Source of the DNA: Allacma fusca | Taxonomy: Eukaryota > Arthropoda > Collembola > Symphypleona > Sminthuridae | NCBI GenBank assembly: GCA_947179485.1 | Contig: OX359245.1 | Location: forward strand, 53,865,067-53,929,066 | DNA: 64,000 bases | Direction: 5' to 3' | Shown: positions 11,291-24,652 of the stretch, one piece after another | Layout of the letters: each line of letters begins with the position of its first letter | Numbering within the stretch: position 1 is the stretch's first letter | The notes under the pieces: generated by a model | What the model was told of the DNA's origin: nothing | What the model saw: only the letters and a program-made list of their open reading frames with translations | The model's database searches: none | Program-made: the position numbers and the translations under genes

Positions 11291-14041
11291 AATACAATTA
11301 TTTGAGAGTTTGGCACATCAAATTGGAGAAATTTTGTATTTGAAAATTTTCTTACAAATTTACCCAATTTGCAAAAATAAAACAAGTGAGGCACACAAAA
11401 TTACATAACAAAAAGCCCACAAGCATTGTAAAAGGAGTCAGGCATAACTTTTTGGGGGGATATTTTTTTGAGGTATTTTACTACCACAAATCGACGATTG
11501 TCTGCATTTTTACAGTAATAGATTTATAAAATTTACAGTAAGGGGAATCGATATTTTAGCAAACAAATGTTCTTAAGGAACGTGTTGAGCAACGCTGGGG
11601 GTGTGGGGGTTTTGGATTTTTCCTATTTCAGTGGAAAAATTAGTTACAAAAGCAACGCATATGTATTTTTAAATGTATTTATGGCTGTTTTCTGTGGAAA
11701 ACGAGTCTGGAATATTTAAAAGTGGGACAACGGCAGAGGAAAAAGAAAAATCAATTAATTATTGAATTGAATACTTAGACTACTTTAGATTATATTTTAA
11801 TTCATTTTGAGTCAAGTGTTCAGCTTATCTGCTTTTAATAATAGAGACTTTACCTTATAAGAGCAATTTCTCGATAAAATTAACAACTCAATAATAAATC
11901 CCTTTGGTCTTGGACCATCTGATTTGTGTTTTAAGTTGCCATCTCCTAACAAGTTTAATGGTTACACTTCATGACCTGCTGACCCGTCATTGACCCCTGG
12001 TTAATATCACACCCATACCGGTATTTTCAACTCTCGTAGAAAGCGTTTCAACATGAACTGGACGGACGAAAACAAAGCTAAGGAAGTTGAGCCGTTCAAA
12101 GTGTACTAAAAGTTGGACTGGCTCAGTTCGACAAATCGTTATAAGTAATACATTTGTTTATTGTCTATACATTTTAGCATAACAAGTCTTTACATTTTTA
12201 AGTTATATTGCCATTAATTTTAAACCCAACAAGTTCCCTTCAATGAGAAAATTAAGACGTTCACACATACTGAAAAAAACGCTTTCAAAATATTACAATA
12301 AATCTATAGAAGTAAACCTAAATTCTTGTTACAATTTATTTAAAAACTGTCCCCTTAATAATCAGATCTGTAGTAATATTCCACTTAAGTATTAAAGGTT
12401 AGCGACATTCGGACTAGGAGAGTACGCTACAAGCACTAAAGTTACTGCAACCCTAATCAAGCGAGAATATTATGAATTTCTAAATTGGTCAAAAGCGTTC
12501 TTATAACTTACGAGTATCACTTATTGTGTATGTACATACAAGAATATGGATACACCCCACAATTTTCCAAGCACTTGATCCTGCTGGTCAATAATTCGTA
12601 CCAGCTCACATCAATATTCATATTATCCATTGACAAATATAGGTACATACTTAAATGATAAAACACAAAACGTACAAAACATAGCATCGTCATGAAAATC
12701 TAGATTCTGTGATAGGGTAAAACAACTCCATATTATTACTGTTCGCATATTCTAAGTACAACGACTGTTTATATATGTCCACACAAGATTAAATCAATTT
12801 TATTTTAAGTAAATACAATGTGCTACAAGGTTAAAGTACACGCATTATCAATTGAATGTATTCTGTCAAAATCATACTATTACTACAATCTGCGTTCCAA
12901 ACATATAAAATTCCTTCGAGCATAATTGATAATTTCTGCCAGATCGGAAACCAACACCTAAGAAACACATGATAGAATTTAAAACTGCGTAACCTTCAAT
13001 CACAATCTCAGACCATTCACAATTCATTAATAAATTCATACCCATTAATTGTATAGGCAAGTAGCACTATAAACAGCAACGACTACGTATCCATGTATGT
13101 AACTACATTGACTGTAACTCAATATAATATACTAATTTCCTGTTTCATGAGTACTAGCATACATACAATTTGCTCAGACTGATATTAAAACATATTTAAA
13201 GAGTACTATGACTATTCATTCAATTGCACAAAAACAAATACCACAGACAAGTTTACGAAATGAACTAACAATAACAGTTTTATTGTTATTTAAAAATCAT
13301 GTAATACGGGGCAAATGAATAAATACCCTAAAAAATATTCATTCAAACAGCAATAATAGGCAAGCACCTTTTACTATCATTTCTTAATCGCTACCATCGG
13401 CTACACATTTACAAATAAATAGCTGAAGTTAACTTCCAATCCAAGTGGACAGAAGAAGAAAAACAGCTTTCATAGTCAGTGTCCTCATGCCTAGAAAATA
13501 AAACACCATTTGTGATTATTTTAAATTTGATCATGCAATGTTCAAAAAAAGCAAACCGTACAGCATAAAGCAAAAGCTACATGTAGATACAAACAAATGG
13601 TCAAACGCTTACGTCTCCGAAACACAATGAGTTTGGCATACAATCCTCATCATCACATCATGAGGATAAATAAATGTCCGGAAAAATAATCACGTACTTT
13701 TGTACGCAGGTGTCTTCATAGAAAATATAGACTACTGCTAGTCTTCTCATAAATCTGTAAACAAATCAATTCAACAAAATAATCAACAACAAAAGTAAAA
13801 ATCTCATACTTTAAGCTAAGCTATCCTGGCATAAAAAATTCAAGGAGCCAATATCAATAAATAATCCTCAAGTAGCCAAAAAAAATGGTTCTGGCTCAAT
13901 AGTAACTTTTGTACATTTTTGTTTAATATCTATTGGGTCTTCTTCAAAGACATGATTTAATTATAAAAAATTATTGAAGGACTTACATAAATATAATTAC
14001 ATAAACACTTATAATGTCATGTAACTACGCCAAAGGGTTCC
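11291..14041. other. No gene seen; includes probable 3' UTR of CYHR1
   Basis: About 2.7 kb of AT-rich DNA without convincing coding sequence. The right-hand part lies directly downstream of the minus-strand CYHR1 stop codon and should hold its 3' UTR. A candidate minus-strand AATAAA (TTTATT on the plus strand) is near 13280. I see no transposon ends. Confidence 0.45.
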
Positions 14042-15121
14042 TCATCCCAAGAAGAGGATGAGCCGACAATGTATCATCTTCGCACTGAGCAATCGATTAC
14101 ATTCATTGGAGTCTCCACCAAAAAGAGTATAAAAAGGACTCTCCAAATTACCCTCCGAGAACTCAAAATGATTGATCTGGGGCTTCTTCAAGGAAAATTC
14201 TCCAAAGGGACCCTTCAAAATCACGAAGTTCACACTAAGAGTGCTTGAAGGCTTGGTCTTCAGGAGTAATTGGTAGGTCAATTCCCTCTCACAGCTCTGG
14301 GTCGGGTCACGCTGACGACTATTGATCCTTGCCTTGACCACCCACTGATTGTTGAAAGCAGCAAAGCGACTCGTCTCGTAGTACAATTTATGAACGAACT
14401 CATCCGTCCGATATGGCTTCAGCTGTAAATCATTCAAAGAGATCTTCTCAAAGGAGAGGAGGTCAAAGATGCAACTGCAGAGCTTCCTCTCTTTCTCAAC
14501 ATTATCGTCATACTCCCTCAGGACAATCATGACCTCTCCGGCTGTCTTCCCCGGATGACCACAACTCCTCTCATGCTCCGTCTGACCCGCGAACTTCCCA
14601 TTCCAGAGACATCCGATTCGGTAGTACTTGCATTTGACAGTTCGATCCTCACAAAGCTCCCTTTCATGACGGTCCAGGACATTCCTCGGGAACTCCCTGT
14701 TACAGTAGGTACACTCAGCGGGTAACTCATTGACGGCTTTCTCCACAGCTAGATTCCTCGAAGCTGTGTGCTTACTAATTTCGATCCTGCAATTTGGACA
14801 AGTTGCAACTTCTTCCCGAAGTCGGGCATCCGCGAGTAAGTGAGTGAAACAACCTGCACACATTAAATGACCATTGGTACATTGATATACAGCTGACCTG
14901 GGAAGGTCAAGGCAGACTGTACAACACAGTATCCCTCCTAGACGTTGTTCCAATTTCTCGGATATTTTGTTACTTATCACAGCTCCGGGTCCGTCCGTAC
15001 GAAGTTTCTTTTTTATGGGCTCGATGGATCCATCAACAGCGGCTGGGTCCAGTAATGGATTATTTTGTTCCGGAATAATTATTACTCCTTGGGAAGTTGA
15101 GGATCCTTCACTATCAGCCAT
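14042..15121 (-). CDS. CYHR1: CYHR1 / zinc finger TRAF-type-containing protein 1 orthologue
   Basis: A single exon encodes 359 aa, close to the roughly 360 aa of vertebrate CYHR1 (ZTRAF1). After a disordered start (1-55) comes a RING-like finger at about 64-116, with ligand candidates C67/C70, C81, H85, C88, C91, C108 and C111; the segment [14 protein letters not shown] is typical of the family. A TRAF-type Cys/His region follows (about 137-191, [14 protein letters not shown]). The C-terminal half has [23 protein letters not shown] and DSNECNRLL, all CYHR1 hallmarks. The family is thought to act as a ubiquitin-ligase-like or adaptor protein; its biochemistry is not well defined. The ATG at 15121 is the first methionine of the open frame. 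No lesion is visible. Confidence 0.93.
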   Translation of the reverse strand: MADSEGSSTSQGVIIIPEQNNPLLDPAAVDGSIEPIKKKLRTDGPGAVISNKISEKLEQRLGGILCCTVCLDLPRSAVYQCTNGHLMCAGCFTHLLADARLREEVATCPNCRIEISKHTASRNLAVEKAVNELPAECTYCNREFPRNVLDRHERELCEDRTVKCKYYRIGCLWNGKFAGQTEHERSCGHPGKTAGEVMIVLREYDDNVEKERKLCSCIFDLLSFEKISLNDLQLKPYRTDEFVHKLYYETSRFAAFNNQWVVKARINSRQRDPTQSCERELTYQLLLKTKPSSTLSVNFVILKGPFGEFSLKKPQINHFEFSEGNLESPFYTLFGGDSNECNRLLSAKMIHCRLILFLG

Positions 15122-16703
15122 TTTTCTTAAGTTCGTCGGTAATGACGGGAATGACGGACGGCTGATGACGGCGGGTCTTGTTTACTTCATGATGGGATGC
15201 TGTGGGACCTTCGATCAGCAGGAAAGCTGGTAATTTCTTCGATTAACCAGATGCGATCAAATGTGAAATGTCCTTAAGGGTGTTCGGAAACGACTCTACC
15301 TTGTATGACTATAGAAGGGAAAAGAAATAAAATTATATTAGGATTCAATAAATTAAACACTTGCACATCCCTGACCCCAATATACTCGCTGATTTGAAAA
15401 ATCGTCCCTAGCATTTTTATTATATGAGATGACCCGACAGAACTTGTGATCCTCACTGAAGACATTTTGATGATGATCACAAGAATCGGATGGACTTGCC
15501 GGGGGACTTCAGTAAATAAAGGAAGAAATGGAACTCGCTGCCAAGATTTTTACACGGAGGTCGTAAATCGGTCCATTTATTCAGTTTTTCAATTACTTCG
15601 ATCTGATAAAAAAAATTATAAAGTTTGTGGTCATACGCTTCTATGTTGTCGTGTCTCATACCTTATAGGCATTGACTGGGATCATAAAGATTAGCGCAGC
15701 ATTCACTTGATAAAGTTCGTCAAAATACCGTGCGATTAAAATATCTGGTTTGGTAATTGGCCCTAATTGAGATAATCTTCTAAAATTTCGAGTTAGCTTC
15801 AGTAGAATCAGTACTTTTAATGCGGAGTAGTAATGCAATATTTTGTAATAAATATAATTTAAAATTTTAGCTTACTCAAAATTTATTGAATTATCACTTA
15901 TATTTCGATAGCGTATCCTTCAATCTATTTAAATTTTTTGATTATATTTTGATTTTGTTACAAAATGTACTTTCCCGTCATATTTTGATTTTGTTACAAA
16001 AAAATTTCTTTGATAGGATAATGACAGAATACTTCGAATGACATTTAATCAGGGCATTTCTGATTTTAAAAAAATATTCCATTATTTACTTATCTACTAC
16101 TTACGTATCTATTAGGTTTTTCATTGTGAAAAGTATTTCTTTTTCTAAAATGTATTTTATTTTGCATTTTGACAATGCAGACCAAACATTTTGCAAAGCT
16201 CGGCTTTTGAACCCCAATCGAAAATCCGGGAAGGGTGCTACAAGCATAGGACAACATACTGTTTTACAACAAATAAATATATTTTATCAAGTAAGAATTA
16301 GGAAACTGAATAAAAATGTCGGGACTCATCCACACAACCGACTTGTGAAGGCGTACAAAAAGAGTTCCATCTCTCCCTTTATTTAGTGAAGCCTCACGAG
16401 CTCCTAAAACTCCTAAAACTGTAGCTAATTACAGAGTTCCCGACATCCCGCAATTAAGGATGACTTGAATGTTTCATAACACTGCTAATAAGACAAGTGC
16501 ATGTATGTACATAAATATATACATATATGTACAATTTTTTAGTTTAATTTTACTCAGGTCGATCACTGCTCACTTCAGTGAGGATTAAAAATTCAGTCAG
16601 ATCACCTCAGGGATTTAAACGTCAATATTTCCCTTTAGTAAGGGTCACCCCCAAGGTTTCATTTACACAGAGGTCGACCTGATTGGTTGTCACTTCAGCA
16701 GTG
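15122..16703. other. No gene seen; upstream region of CYHR1
   Basis: This holds the CYHR1 5' flank and 1.4 kb of AT-rich sequence with no supported gene. Confidence 0.45.
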
Positions 16704-17094
16704 CAGGGGTCGGATTTTTTTGTGGGAAGTTGGAAAGATTCTTCCCAGGGAAAAAAATTTTCTGGCAGGGAAATATCAAAGGGAAGGAATATATTTTTAC
16801 GTACAGTGATTTTTAAAATCGCTGATCTTTCTTTTAGCTGGGATTTTCAAATTTGTTCGTGTGTTTCAGGGAAATTTGTTATTCAAACAGGGATTTTTAG
16901 ATTGGTTAACCTAATTTGGGAGGGATTACGTCTTGTAGGGGAATTATTTTTGCCAACAGGGATTTTGAAAATCGTTGACCTTTTTTCAGCAGGGATTTTG
17001 AAAACCGTTGAGGACCTCCCTGGAGGGAAGTAATATTTAGCAGGGAAATTCAGAAATGATGTTCCAGGGAGGTTTACAAAAATCCGACCCCTCT
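16704..17094. mobile_element. Short hAT-like MITE
   Basis: AGGGGTCGGATTTTT at the left end matches the complement of AAAAATCCGACCCCT at the right. The flanks CAGCAGTG (16696-16703) and CAGTAGTG (17095-17102) differ at one base and look like an aged 8-bp target duplication. The interior repeats the phrase 'cagggattttgaaaa' in degenerate form. There is no coding sequence. Confidence 0.6.
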
Positions 17095-18270
17095 CAGTAG
17101 TGAGGTCAATATGTAGTTTATTTCTGAGAGGTGTTCATTGAGGTCAAGTAGAGCCATCAGTGAGGCTCGTTGCATGTAAAGTGTATAAAGGACGATTTTT
17201 CAAAAGAGTTTATTGTCAGTGAGGTCAGTGACGTGTCAGCTGTCAGTTTGTCAGTGGGATATTTACTGGGACCCTTTTATTTTTGTTGTTCAATTTTGAC
17301 TTTCGCGGCTGTCATTATTTCCCCCCAAGAATGTCTTTGGTCCTAGGCGTAGAAATAAGCCCTGCTTCACAGGCAGGTTTTTACTGCACTTTACTGGTAA
17401 TAATGGTAATATTATTTTGTTTAAACTTCAAAAAAGAAATGTCCAAAGGAAATCTCCTTTCCTGAAGCCTTTTCAATGGTCAGTTGACCCCAAAGCCTTC
17501 CTTCATCCTGCCAAGGAATGAAGCCTTTAAAATTATTTGCCTTGTAAATGATTTCACCTTCCCTTTTTTATCCTTCCTCGAAAAAAATCCTTCCTTGATT
17601 TCGAGGCTTCAGTTATTGCAAGATTTTAGAAATCGTATCAAATTTGCATAAAGCTTGAGAGCGAAGTACTTTTGATGCTTTTGTAGCGTCAGGGATGCAT
17701 GTGATGAATGAAAATTTTGCACAAATATATAACAACACTGTCAATTATGCCTTGTATTGTTTGCATAAGGCCTCATCTGGGCCTTAATACGTCTGAGAAC
17801 TACTTCTCACCCGAGCTTCAACCTCCGAATATTTTTGGTAAATTTTACGAAATCTTCCCTCAACCTTCGTGGAAAAAATTCATTCTACCTTCCATATTCC
17901 TTGGGCTCAAAAATCGGAATTCTGAGAACTTCGGAGAGTCATCGCAGTGGTTTTTATGTCAGATGGGTCATAAGGAAACGCATTCTGGCCTCAGATGTAC
18001 CAAAGCTTGAAAGTAGTACCTGTACTTACATAGGATTTTCTGAGCTTGTTTGGGACCGCAAAATTTACATTTTTGACCTGAGTATCACAAATTGAAAGAC
18101 CGGAAGGATTATGTGTCATATTTGTTTGTTATAGTTTCAAGCTAAGGATTCACGTAGCGAGGCGCTGGGACGACTTGTCGGGTATTTATACGTAACGGAA
18201 GTCAACACATGAAGATTAGGTTCGATCAGGCCCTCTGTTGCATGGATTGTGTACCCGAAGGGATATTTTA

Positions 18271-19101
18271 CAGTAAAACCTGTATACAGTGACCACCTAT
18301 ACAGTGGTCTCCTGTTCACAGTGGCCAGTATCATGTGTCCCCGTCATGCGCCCTATGTTTTAACATTACGTTAACCCTGTATACAGTGGTTTTCTCTATA
18401 GTGGTCCCCTGTCAATAATGGACCCGGGCTGATGTCCATTCATTACGAAATGCATGCTTCGAACTCTGAATACAGTGGTCAGCATTAAAAACCATGTGCA
18501 CACGAAATCGTCGATCATAATTTCTATAGATTTCTAAGATTATTCTAGATTACGGTTTCTTAAATAAAGCATATTCCCAGTACCATACCTCCATACCACG
18601 CACAGTTCAAAAACACTTTGATTTCCTTTTCAAAAAAATAGAAATATTAGAATTATTGGAAAATCTCAAAGTGAAAGTGGTAGGCAGGATAGCCAGCAAG
18701 CAATGGTTGGATTGAACCTTGGAAGAAGAAACATTATATTTGTTTAAATTATACTATATTTACGGAGAATCTGCCGGGGTCAATAATAAAGTAATTTTAC
18801 GATAGTTGGTAGCTATTTCACGTAGTAATCAAAAACAATATTTAGAATTACCGTATAAAATTATCGTTATACAGAATATCTTGCTACCACACGTTACAAA
18901 ATTTTAAACGGTCAAAAATTAGTGATTATGTAAAAAAAATGCGACCGTTTCAATCATGTCTTCTTAAACGCGTTAAAATATTCACTTAATATATGCACCC
19001 TATATAGTGGTCCATGACCACTATACTGAGTATAGTGGTCACTGTACATAGTGGTCAAATATTAGGTTCCCTAGAGAAACCACTATATACAGGTTTTACT
19101 G
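18271..19101. mobile_element. Pogo/Tigger-like non-autonomous element
   Basis: The ends read CAGTAAAACCTGTATA and its near-complement, flanked by TA on both sides (18269-18270, 19102-19103). The word CAGTGGTC and its complement recur inside each end. Its 831 bp hold no transposase frame. The CAGTA ends and TA duplication fit the Tc1/mariner-pogo group. The corresponding part of unit B, near 26740, lacks it. Confidence 0.75.
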
Positions 19102-19295
19102 TATATGCAAGTAGCATACTAAAATTCCAGCATTCCAAATTTCTTCGCGTAATATTCAGATGAGGCTGAAAAATCAATTACGGGTGTACTTATTTTGGAC
19201 TATGTAATTTTGGGTCATTACAGATAATTCTAAGAGTTTCTAAGAGAGGGAGACAGCACTGGTAAAATAAAAGGTTTTAGTTTTTAGCCGAGTCT

Positions 19296-20989
19296 TCACA
19301 AGACACCCGTTGTAAGAATTAAGGATGTCAGTTGTTGCAAAACAAAGTTCAAGTAATTCGGTGTGGAGGCCCTTTCAAACGTGTGGAACATCCCAATCTT
19401 GACTCCCATGTTGGGAACAGCCTGCACCATTTTGTTGAGTGTAAGACGATTCAACGGGAATTGCATTGCCTGGAAAAGAATCAGTCTCTTGATTTCGCCG
19501 ATGGTTCCTGGGATGGTAAAAGCTTTGTCAAAGAAAATGATGTACGTAGGAACGACTGGTAGCGCCAGCATAAAACAAGCAATGGCTTTCAACGGCGATT
19601 TATTGTGAAGTAAGAATGCCATGAATAGAAAAGAAATGGAGCAGACGATCAGCGTCTGTTTTGTGATGAATATGATGGCTGAGAATTGGTGATTAAATAT
19701 TTGAAGGATTGTCTGGACATGACGGCACCGCTTTAACGCTAGTTGTAATCCTTTGAAATCGACCCTTGCAACCAATCTGTAAGGAGTAAAGAAACCGTTT
19801 CCATATGGATTTATAATCTAGGAACATGTCAGATTATCTCCTTGAAAAGCAATTAAATTCCACGTAAACAAGTCTCACAAGGCTTTTTGAAAGAACAGGG
19901 ACAAAACAAAAATGATAAGATCAATAAGACCCTGACTTAGTATCACAAGGTCGAAAAAACCATTGCAATTATTAACCATTATAAGTCATTTAAAAAATTA
20001 CGGTTATTAATAAAAGTTAGGGTTACAAATTCTTTCTTTCATGTTCTGTAATACAGAGTGGATGTCAAGATTGTCAACTTACGAAAGTCGTTTCTTATCA
20101 ACCTGAAGAAATTCCGAAATTTGATTCAGGAACAAGAGAATGATAAAGAAGATAACTATACAAGGTGTGACAGTTATCCCAATAAGAGTTACATCCATCG
20201 TGGTGCAAATACCGTAGACAATTATGCTCCGATACTCCTCCGGGACCACTACATACAAATTGAACATTCGTTTCGGAATCATTAAGTGCAGTACCGCCGA
20301 TGAGAGTATAAATCCAAGGTGAACCAGCGGTAAAATAACCAGGAATGCCTCTTGAAGGCTAAATCGAAACCATTGCAATTTTTTCGAGCCATTCGGATCT
20401 GTTTTTTTTTACAAAACACGGTCAAATTATTCAAAATTGTAGTATTGATCTGCATATTTGAATTAAATGAGGGTCAAATGAACCTGGGACAAATGCGATT
20501 TTCCATTCGTTTTTGTCTACAAAATTTTGGCACGTAGCAAAAAAATGTTTTGACACATCACTCAGACTCAGGCTTCATATTTATTCTGATCTTTCAAGAA
20601 GCTGATGATGCAATTTAAAAAAATGATCTCTTACCTATTTGACGAAGAACTTCTTGGACAAGTTTGGCAGTGATTTCTGGTGATTGCAGAAAGAGATGAC
20701 ATTGTATTAAAGCCAAGACGACCAGACCAGCCATGGCTGCAAAATGAATGGCAAATTCATCGATTCGAAAGTATTCCGGATTGACAATGACAAAGATAAA
20801 TGTGCCTAAATAATAAAGTGCGTATAGAGCGTCTATTACAAGCACGAATTTATATCCCTGCAGTTTTCCCTTTTCCTTATGAGGCTCAAATGTAAGATTT
20901 GTCACGTCTACAGCAAAAGGGGTCAGGAATAACTCCGAGATTTGTTTCAGGTATTTTAATGTAAATCGCAAACCAATGATGGTAAGCAT
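19296..20989 (-). CDS. Gustatory-receptor-like 7TM chemoreceptor (unit A)
   Basis: Three exons, 20989-20635, 20398-20083 and 19776-19296, join in phases 1 and 2 to give 383 aa, normal for arthropod gustatory receptors. Several hydrophobic segments are visible, including ALYALYYLGTFIFVIVNPEY, FSLQEAFLVILPLVHLGFIL, PCIVIFFIILLFLNQ and SAIIFITKQTLIVCSISFLF. The C-terminal STPNYLNFVLQQL resembles the TY-x5-QF signature of the family. Cytosolic N-terminus and ligand-gated channel function are family knowledge; the ligand is unknown. The paralogue at 26947-28701 is very similar, with identical exon lengths (355, 316, 481 nt). Both lie on the minus strand, and each is followed at higher coordinates by an ABHD13-like copy. 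No stop or frameshift was seen. Confidence 0.8.
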
Positions 20990-21647
20990 CTCCCCGGATT
21001 ATATTGATCTGAAACAGATAGCTGACATCCTTCGGAAGCAATTTTTTAAAATATAAATTCCAATTTTATTTGATAATTTAAGGCGGGCAAAACGCATCAG
21101 TAGCAAATTTCCAGTCCTATATTGTATATAGTTTTCCTAAATATTTTTCTACGATAGTTCTTCGAAGACATGAACTTCTTTAAATAATTCCAGCTTCCAC
21201 GCCAACGCACATTTCAATACGAACAATTGGCATGCTTGCGATTAAAGACAGCTGAATTTTGATTTTGGTAACACCATATACTAAGTAAGTACTGCTATAT
21301 TTGAGCTCGGAGTTGTGGCAAAACAGTTTGAACAATTTATATTGAACTTCATCGATGATACTGCAATTAGTGCTTTTATACTGACTCTGTTTGTATTCAG
21401 TACAACATACTTCTGCAAATAAAAATAATGTTTATGTTTGTTCAACCCAATCATATAATGAACCATTCCCGCATTCACCCTCACCGAAGTCGAGGTGGGT
21501 TTAATTGTAAGTATACTCGCCAAATATTTTAAATTACGTTTCGAAAATCTTATATCTGAATAAGTAGGTACTTATTTGCTTAAGCAATGAATAACCACCT
21601 GGGTCATAAACACAAGTAGGTAGCATCCAGGTACATAAAAATTATAG

Positions 21648-21676
21648 TGCTCGGGTATGGGCAAAGGTATTGGTTC
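21648..21676. repeat. Remnant of an older TACCCG-family element, left of the nested insertion
   Basis: The sequence 'agtgctcgggtatgggca' resembles a decayed end of the TACCCG hAT-like family and lies just outside the younger copy at 21677. The remainder continues at 22982-23110, so the younger element appears to have inserted into an older relative. Confidence 0.45.
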
Positions 21677-22973
21677 CAGTGCTCGGCACGGGTACGAAAA
21701 ATCGGTACCCGTACCCGTATCCGTACCCGAAGTGCGGGTATTTCAATAACTGGTATCTATACCCGTACCCATACCCGAGTATCCGGGTACAAATTTTTTT
21801 TACCCGTACCCGCAATGTTATCTCAATCCATGTACCTGTACCCGTATTGTACCCGTACCCGAAAATACTCGAAAATAGTACCCATACTCGGGTTTCTCAG
21901 TGTCGTACCTGTACTCGTACCCGGGTACTTTATCCAGATTTGTTGTAATGTAATACATAGTACGTTATATGTAATAATGTATGACACCTGAGTGGGTAAT
22001 TTTGACTAGCTAGAGAGGTATTTGACATTATAATATTTTTATTGAAGAGTAGAAAACTATAAGCGTTTTTGATTAGAAGTAAAATTATCCCCATTTGATT
22101 GTTTATGGGCTGATGGGCGAAGTATTTTAAAGCACCCAGTTCATATGTACATGCATTTTTGGCTTGGGACTTGGCGACTAGATTTTTCACTTCTTGATTT
22201 ACATTAATTTTCTCACCTCAGTAGCTCTGTGTACATGTAACTCATTAATATCTTGTTACAAATATCCGCCTTTTCCTAATCAACTACCAATTACAAAAAA
22301 TATCTTGCCATCCAACTCATCGGAACTCTAATTTTTAAATTGTATTCATTGTGGCTAATGAAGTATTATGTGCATACGTGTCAATCAGACTATTTATGCA
22401 ATTAGTAACAAATTACTACATTATGAAGACGTTTTGTATAAAATTTCGTTGAATCCTATTCTCCACTTCTATTTTGATATTATTCCTCGTCTGTTTATTA
22501 ATTATTCTTCCTAAAACCTGTTTCCATAAAAATTTATATTATAGATATAAACATATATTTTAGCAACACAGTCTGAAATACAGTTACTGCATGTTGTAAG
22601 GTTAAAAGGGTATTAACAATAAGCTTTATGTATTCAGAATTACTAAAAATACAGACAGAATTTTCCAACGGAAGTTCCATTATTTTCATAAAATTCATCA
22701 AAATGTCTCAAATCTCAACGTATCCAAATACTCGGGTACAATGGTCGCGGGTACGGGTAAATGACACCATTATACCCGTACCCGGTGGGTATATACCCAT
22801 TTTGAAATCCTTGTACCCGTACCCATACCCGTATCCGTACCCGAAATTTTGAGCCGACCTAAGTGTACCCGGGTAGTACCCGGAATTGTTCGGGTACACA
22901 AAATCCGTACCCGGGTAGTACCCATACCCGTACCCGTTTACCCGAGTATTACCCATACCCGTGCCGAGCACTG
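21677..22973. mobile_element. Second TACCCG-family hAT-like element
   Basis: Terminal repeat CAGTGCTCGGCACGGGTA at the left end matches the inverted right end. The 8-bp duplications ATTGGTTC at 21669-21676 and 22974-22981 are identical. TACCCG/CGGGTA arrays lie inside both ends (about 21690-21930 and 22725-22960). The 1297-bp element has a non-coding AT-rich core. It shares the CAGTGCTCGG start and nearly the whole right end with 8296-10023. Confidence 0.85.
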
Positions 22974-22981
22974 ATTGGTTC

Positions 22982-23110
22982 CATTGCGGGTACGGGTAAA
23001 TTGTGTGTGCATGTTTTTCATTTTAATTTCCAGTATGGGTACGGGTATTGAAAAGACTTATTTGGGAACGGGTATAGGTACAACATTTTTCCTACCAAAT
23101 ATTTGGGTAC
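22982..23110. repeat. Older TACCCG-family remnant, right of the nested insertion
   Basis: Scattered CGGGTA words continue past the target duplication of the younger element. A matching patch of degenerate CGGGTA/TACCCG words exists in unit B near 29340-29425, so the older element probably predates the segmental duplication. Confidence 0.45.
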
Positions 23111-23341
23111 TTTGCTGTAGCCCAATTCCATGCACTGGACCACATCAAAGTGTATTGACACTACCAATGGGATATGGCGAGTCAATATTATAACAAATAT
23201 CGTCAAATTCGCCGGCGATATTTCAGAAGATGGTTATCGCAAATTTTGTCGAGAATATCTGTCAACCGCACAACGACCTTGGTTAATAGAAGAATAGAAT
23301 ATAGCTTTAATGTGTAATATTGTTTAAAGAAACGATGGGGT

Positions 23342-23525
23342 CAGTAAACTTTATCAGGGAAATCCTTACAAGGGATTTTTGTATGTAAGAGGTTGGGGAC
23401 TTGAACCCCATTTCCCATTTATACACAACACTAAGATTATAATTTATGCTTATAAGGGATTCATATTTGCAAGGGGCAAATTTTGGCAAGCCCCTTAAAT
23501 CTTCGCTTATAGCGAGAGTTTACTA
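23342..23525. mobile_element. Pogo-like MITE remnant (unit A)
   Basis: The left end starts CAGTAAACTTTATC, and the right end carries the complement of AGTAAACTCTCGCTATAAG. The interior matches the unit B copy at about 29627-29807, so the insertion predates the duplication. A third, independent relative is at 49742-49955. It is non-coding. Confidence 0.5.
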
Positions 23526-23529
23526 CCGT

Positions 23530-24650
23530 AATGCCATCTATTTTGTTAATTGCCAGTCAATTTTGAGAAGCTATACGGTTGTGCACACAATTTTTAATGT
23601 AATTTTTTAATGATCATTATTATCAATGACGGCTTTGTAAGTTTGTCGAGACCGAGAAACCCGATATTAGTAAATTGGGGTTATGTGACATCCCAAATTG
23701 CCACAGCATAGCATTTGACTTACATATGACATTCCTCAACCTTGTTAGGTATTTTTAATATCTTGCTGTTTTCATATTTGTTTTTTGTTATATTTTTTAA
23801 TTGCCAAGCCTATGTTGTTTGTCTTGTTAGTTAGTTTTAATTCCCTGAACCATTTTCTTACTTTGAATCTATTTGACATTAATTTTTAACTACATATTAT
23901 GGGCTCCTGCTATTTGGAGTGCTAAACGAAAAATTCTATTTCATTCCTTTTAATTCAGTTATCCGATTCAAATAAACCCAATCAAATATAAACGACTGAA
24001 ATTCCTCCACCACAACTCCCTCAATTTTGCTACTAAAATTGTATTTCTCCAAACTTGCTCCCTATATATTTACTATTACAATTCTTGCCATCAAACTTAA
24101 GGTCCCATATCAAATATATACTCTGATAAGTTATAGTCCCTGAAAACCCTAAACAAATTTCTACATGCATCGCAACGAGTCAAAACTTAATTGGAAAAAC
24201 ATATGTCAACAACTTTGTTGTTTAATTTTATGCATACAAATTTAGCATTTGCTTCCCTTTCCAAGACGTTCAAGATTGGCGTAGCCGGAATTTCTATATT
24301 AACTTTTATGTCAAAATAAAATGATGGAAGCAGGATGAAAATGCTTTTAGACCCTGTTGCATCTTCACCGGCGATAAAGATTTATTTCTTTTATTTATAA
24401 TTTCTACCTTGCTCATGCCTGCAGTGCACACACACAAATTGCAAATAGTGCACTCAGTTACGGAATAACAAACGGGTTTGGAATTTTTTATTGCCATTCG
24501 ACCAAGGTTAAATTACCACGTAATCCCAAATGTCAACCCTGGATCTCTATTTGCACTAATGAGTTTAATTATTAAAATGTCTGCCGCAGACCATAAATAT
24601 TGGAACATTGTAATGCCTGCAGATGGGACCAATAAATAGGATAATTGTCC
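23530..24650. other. Duplicated intergenic DNA, no gene seen
   Basis: This aligns with about 29820-31720 of unit B apart from the hAT-like insertion there. The site matching that insertion, near 24214-24235, is empty. No coding sequence is supported. Confidence 0.5.
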
Positions 24651-24652
24651 CG

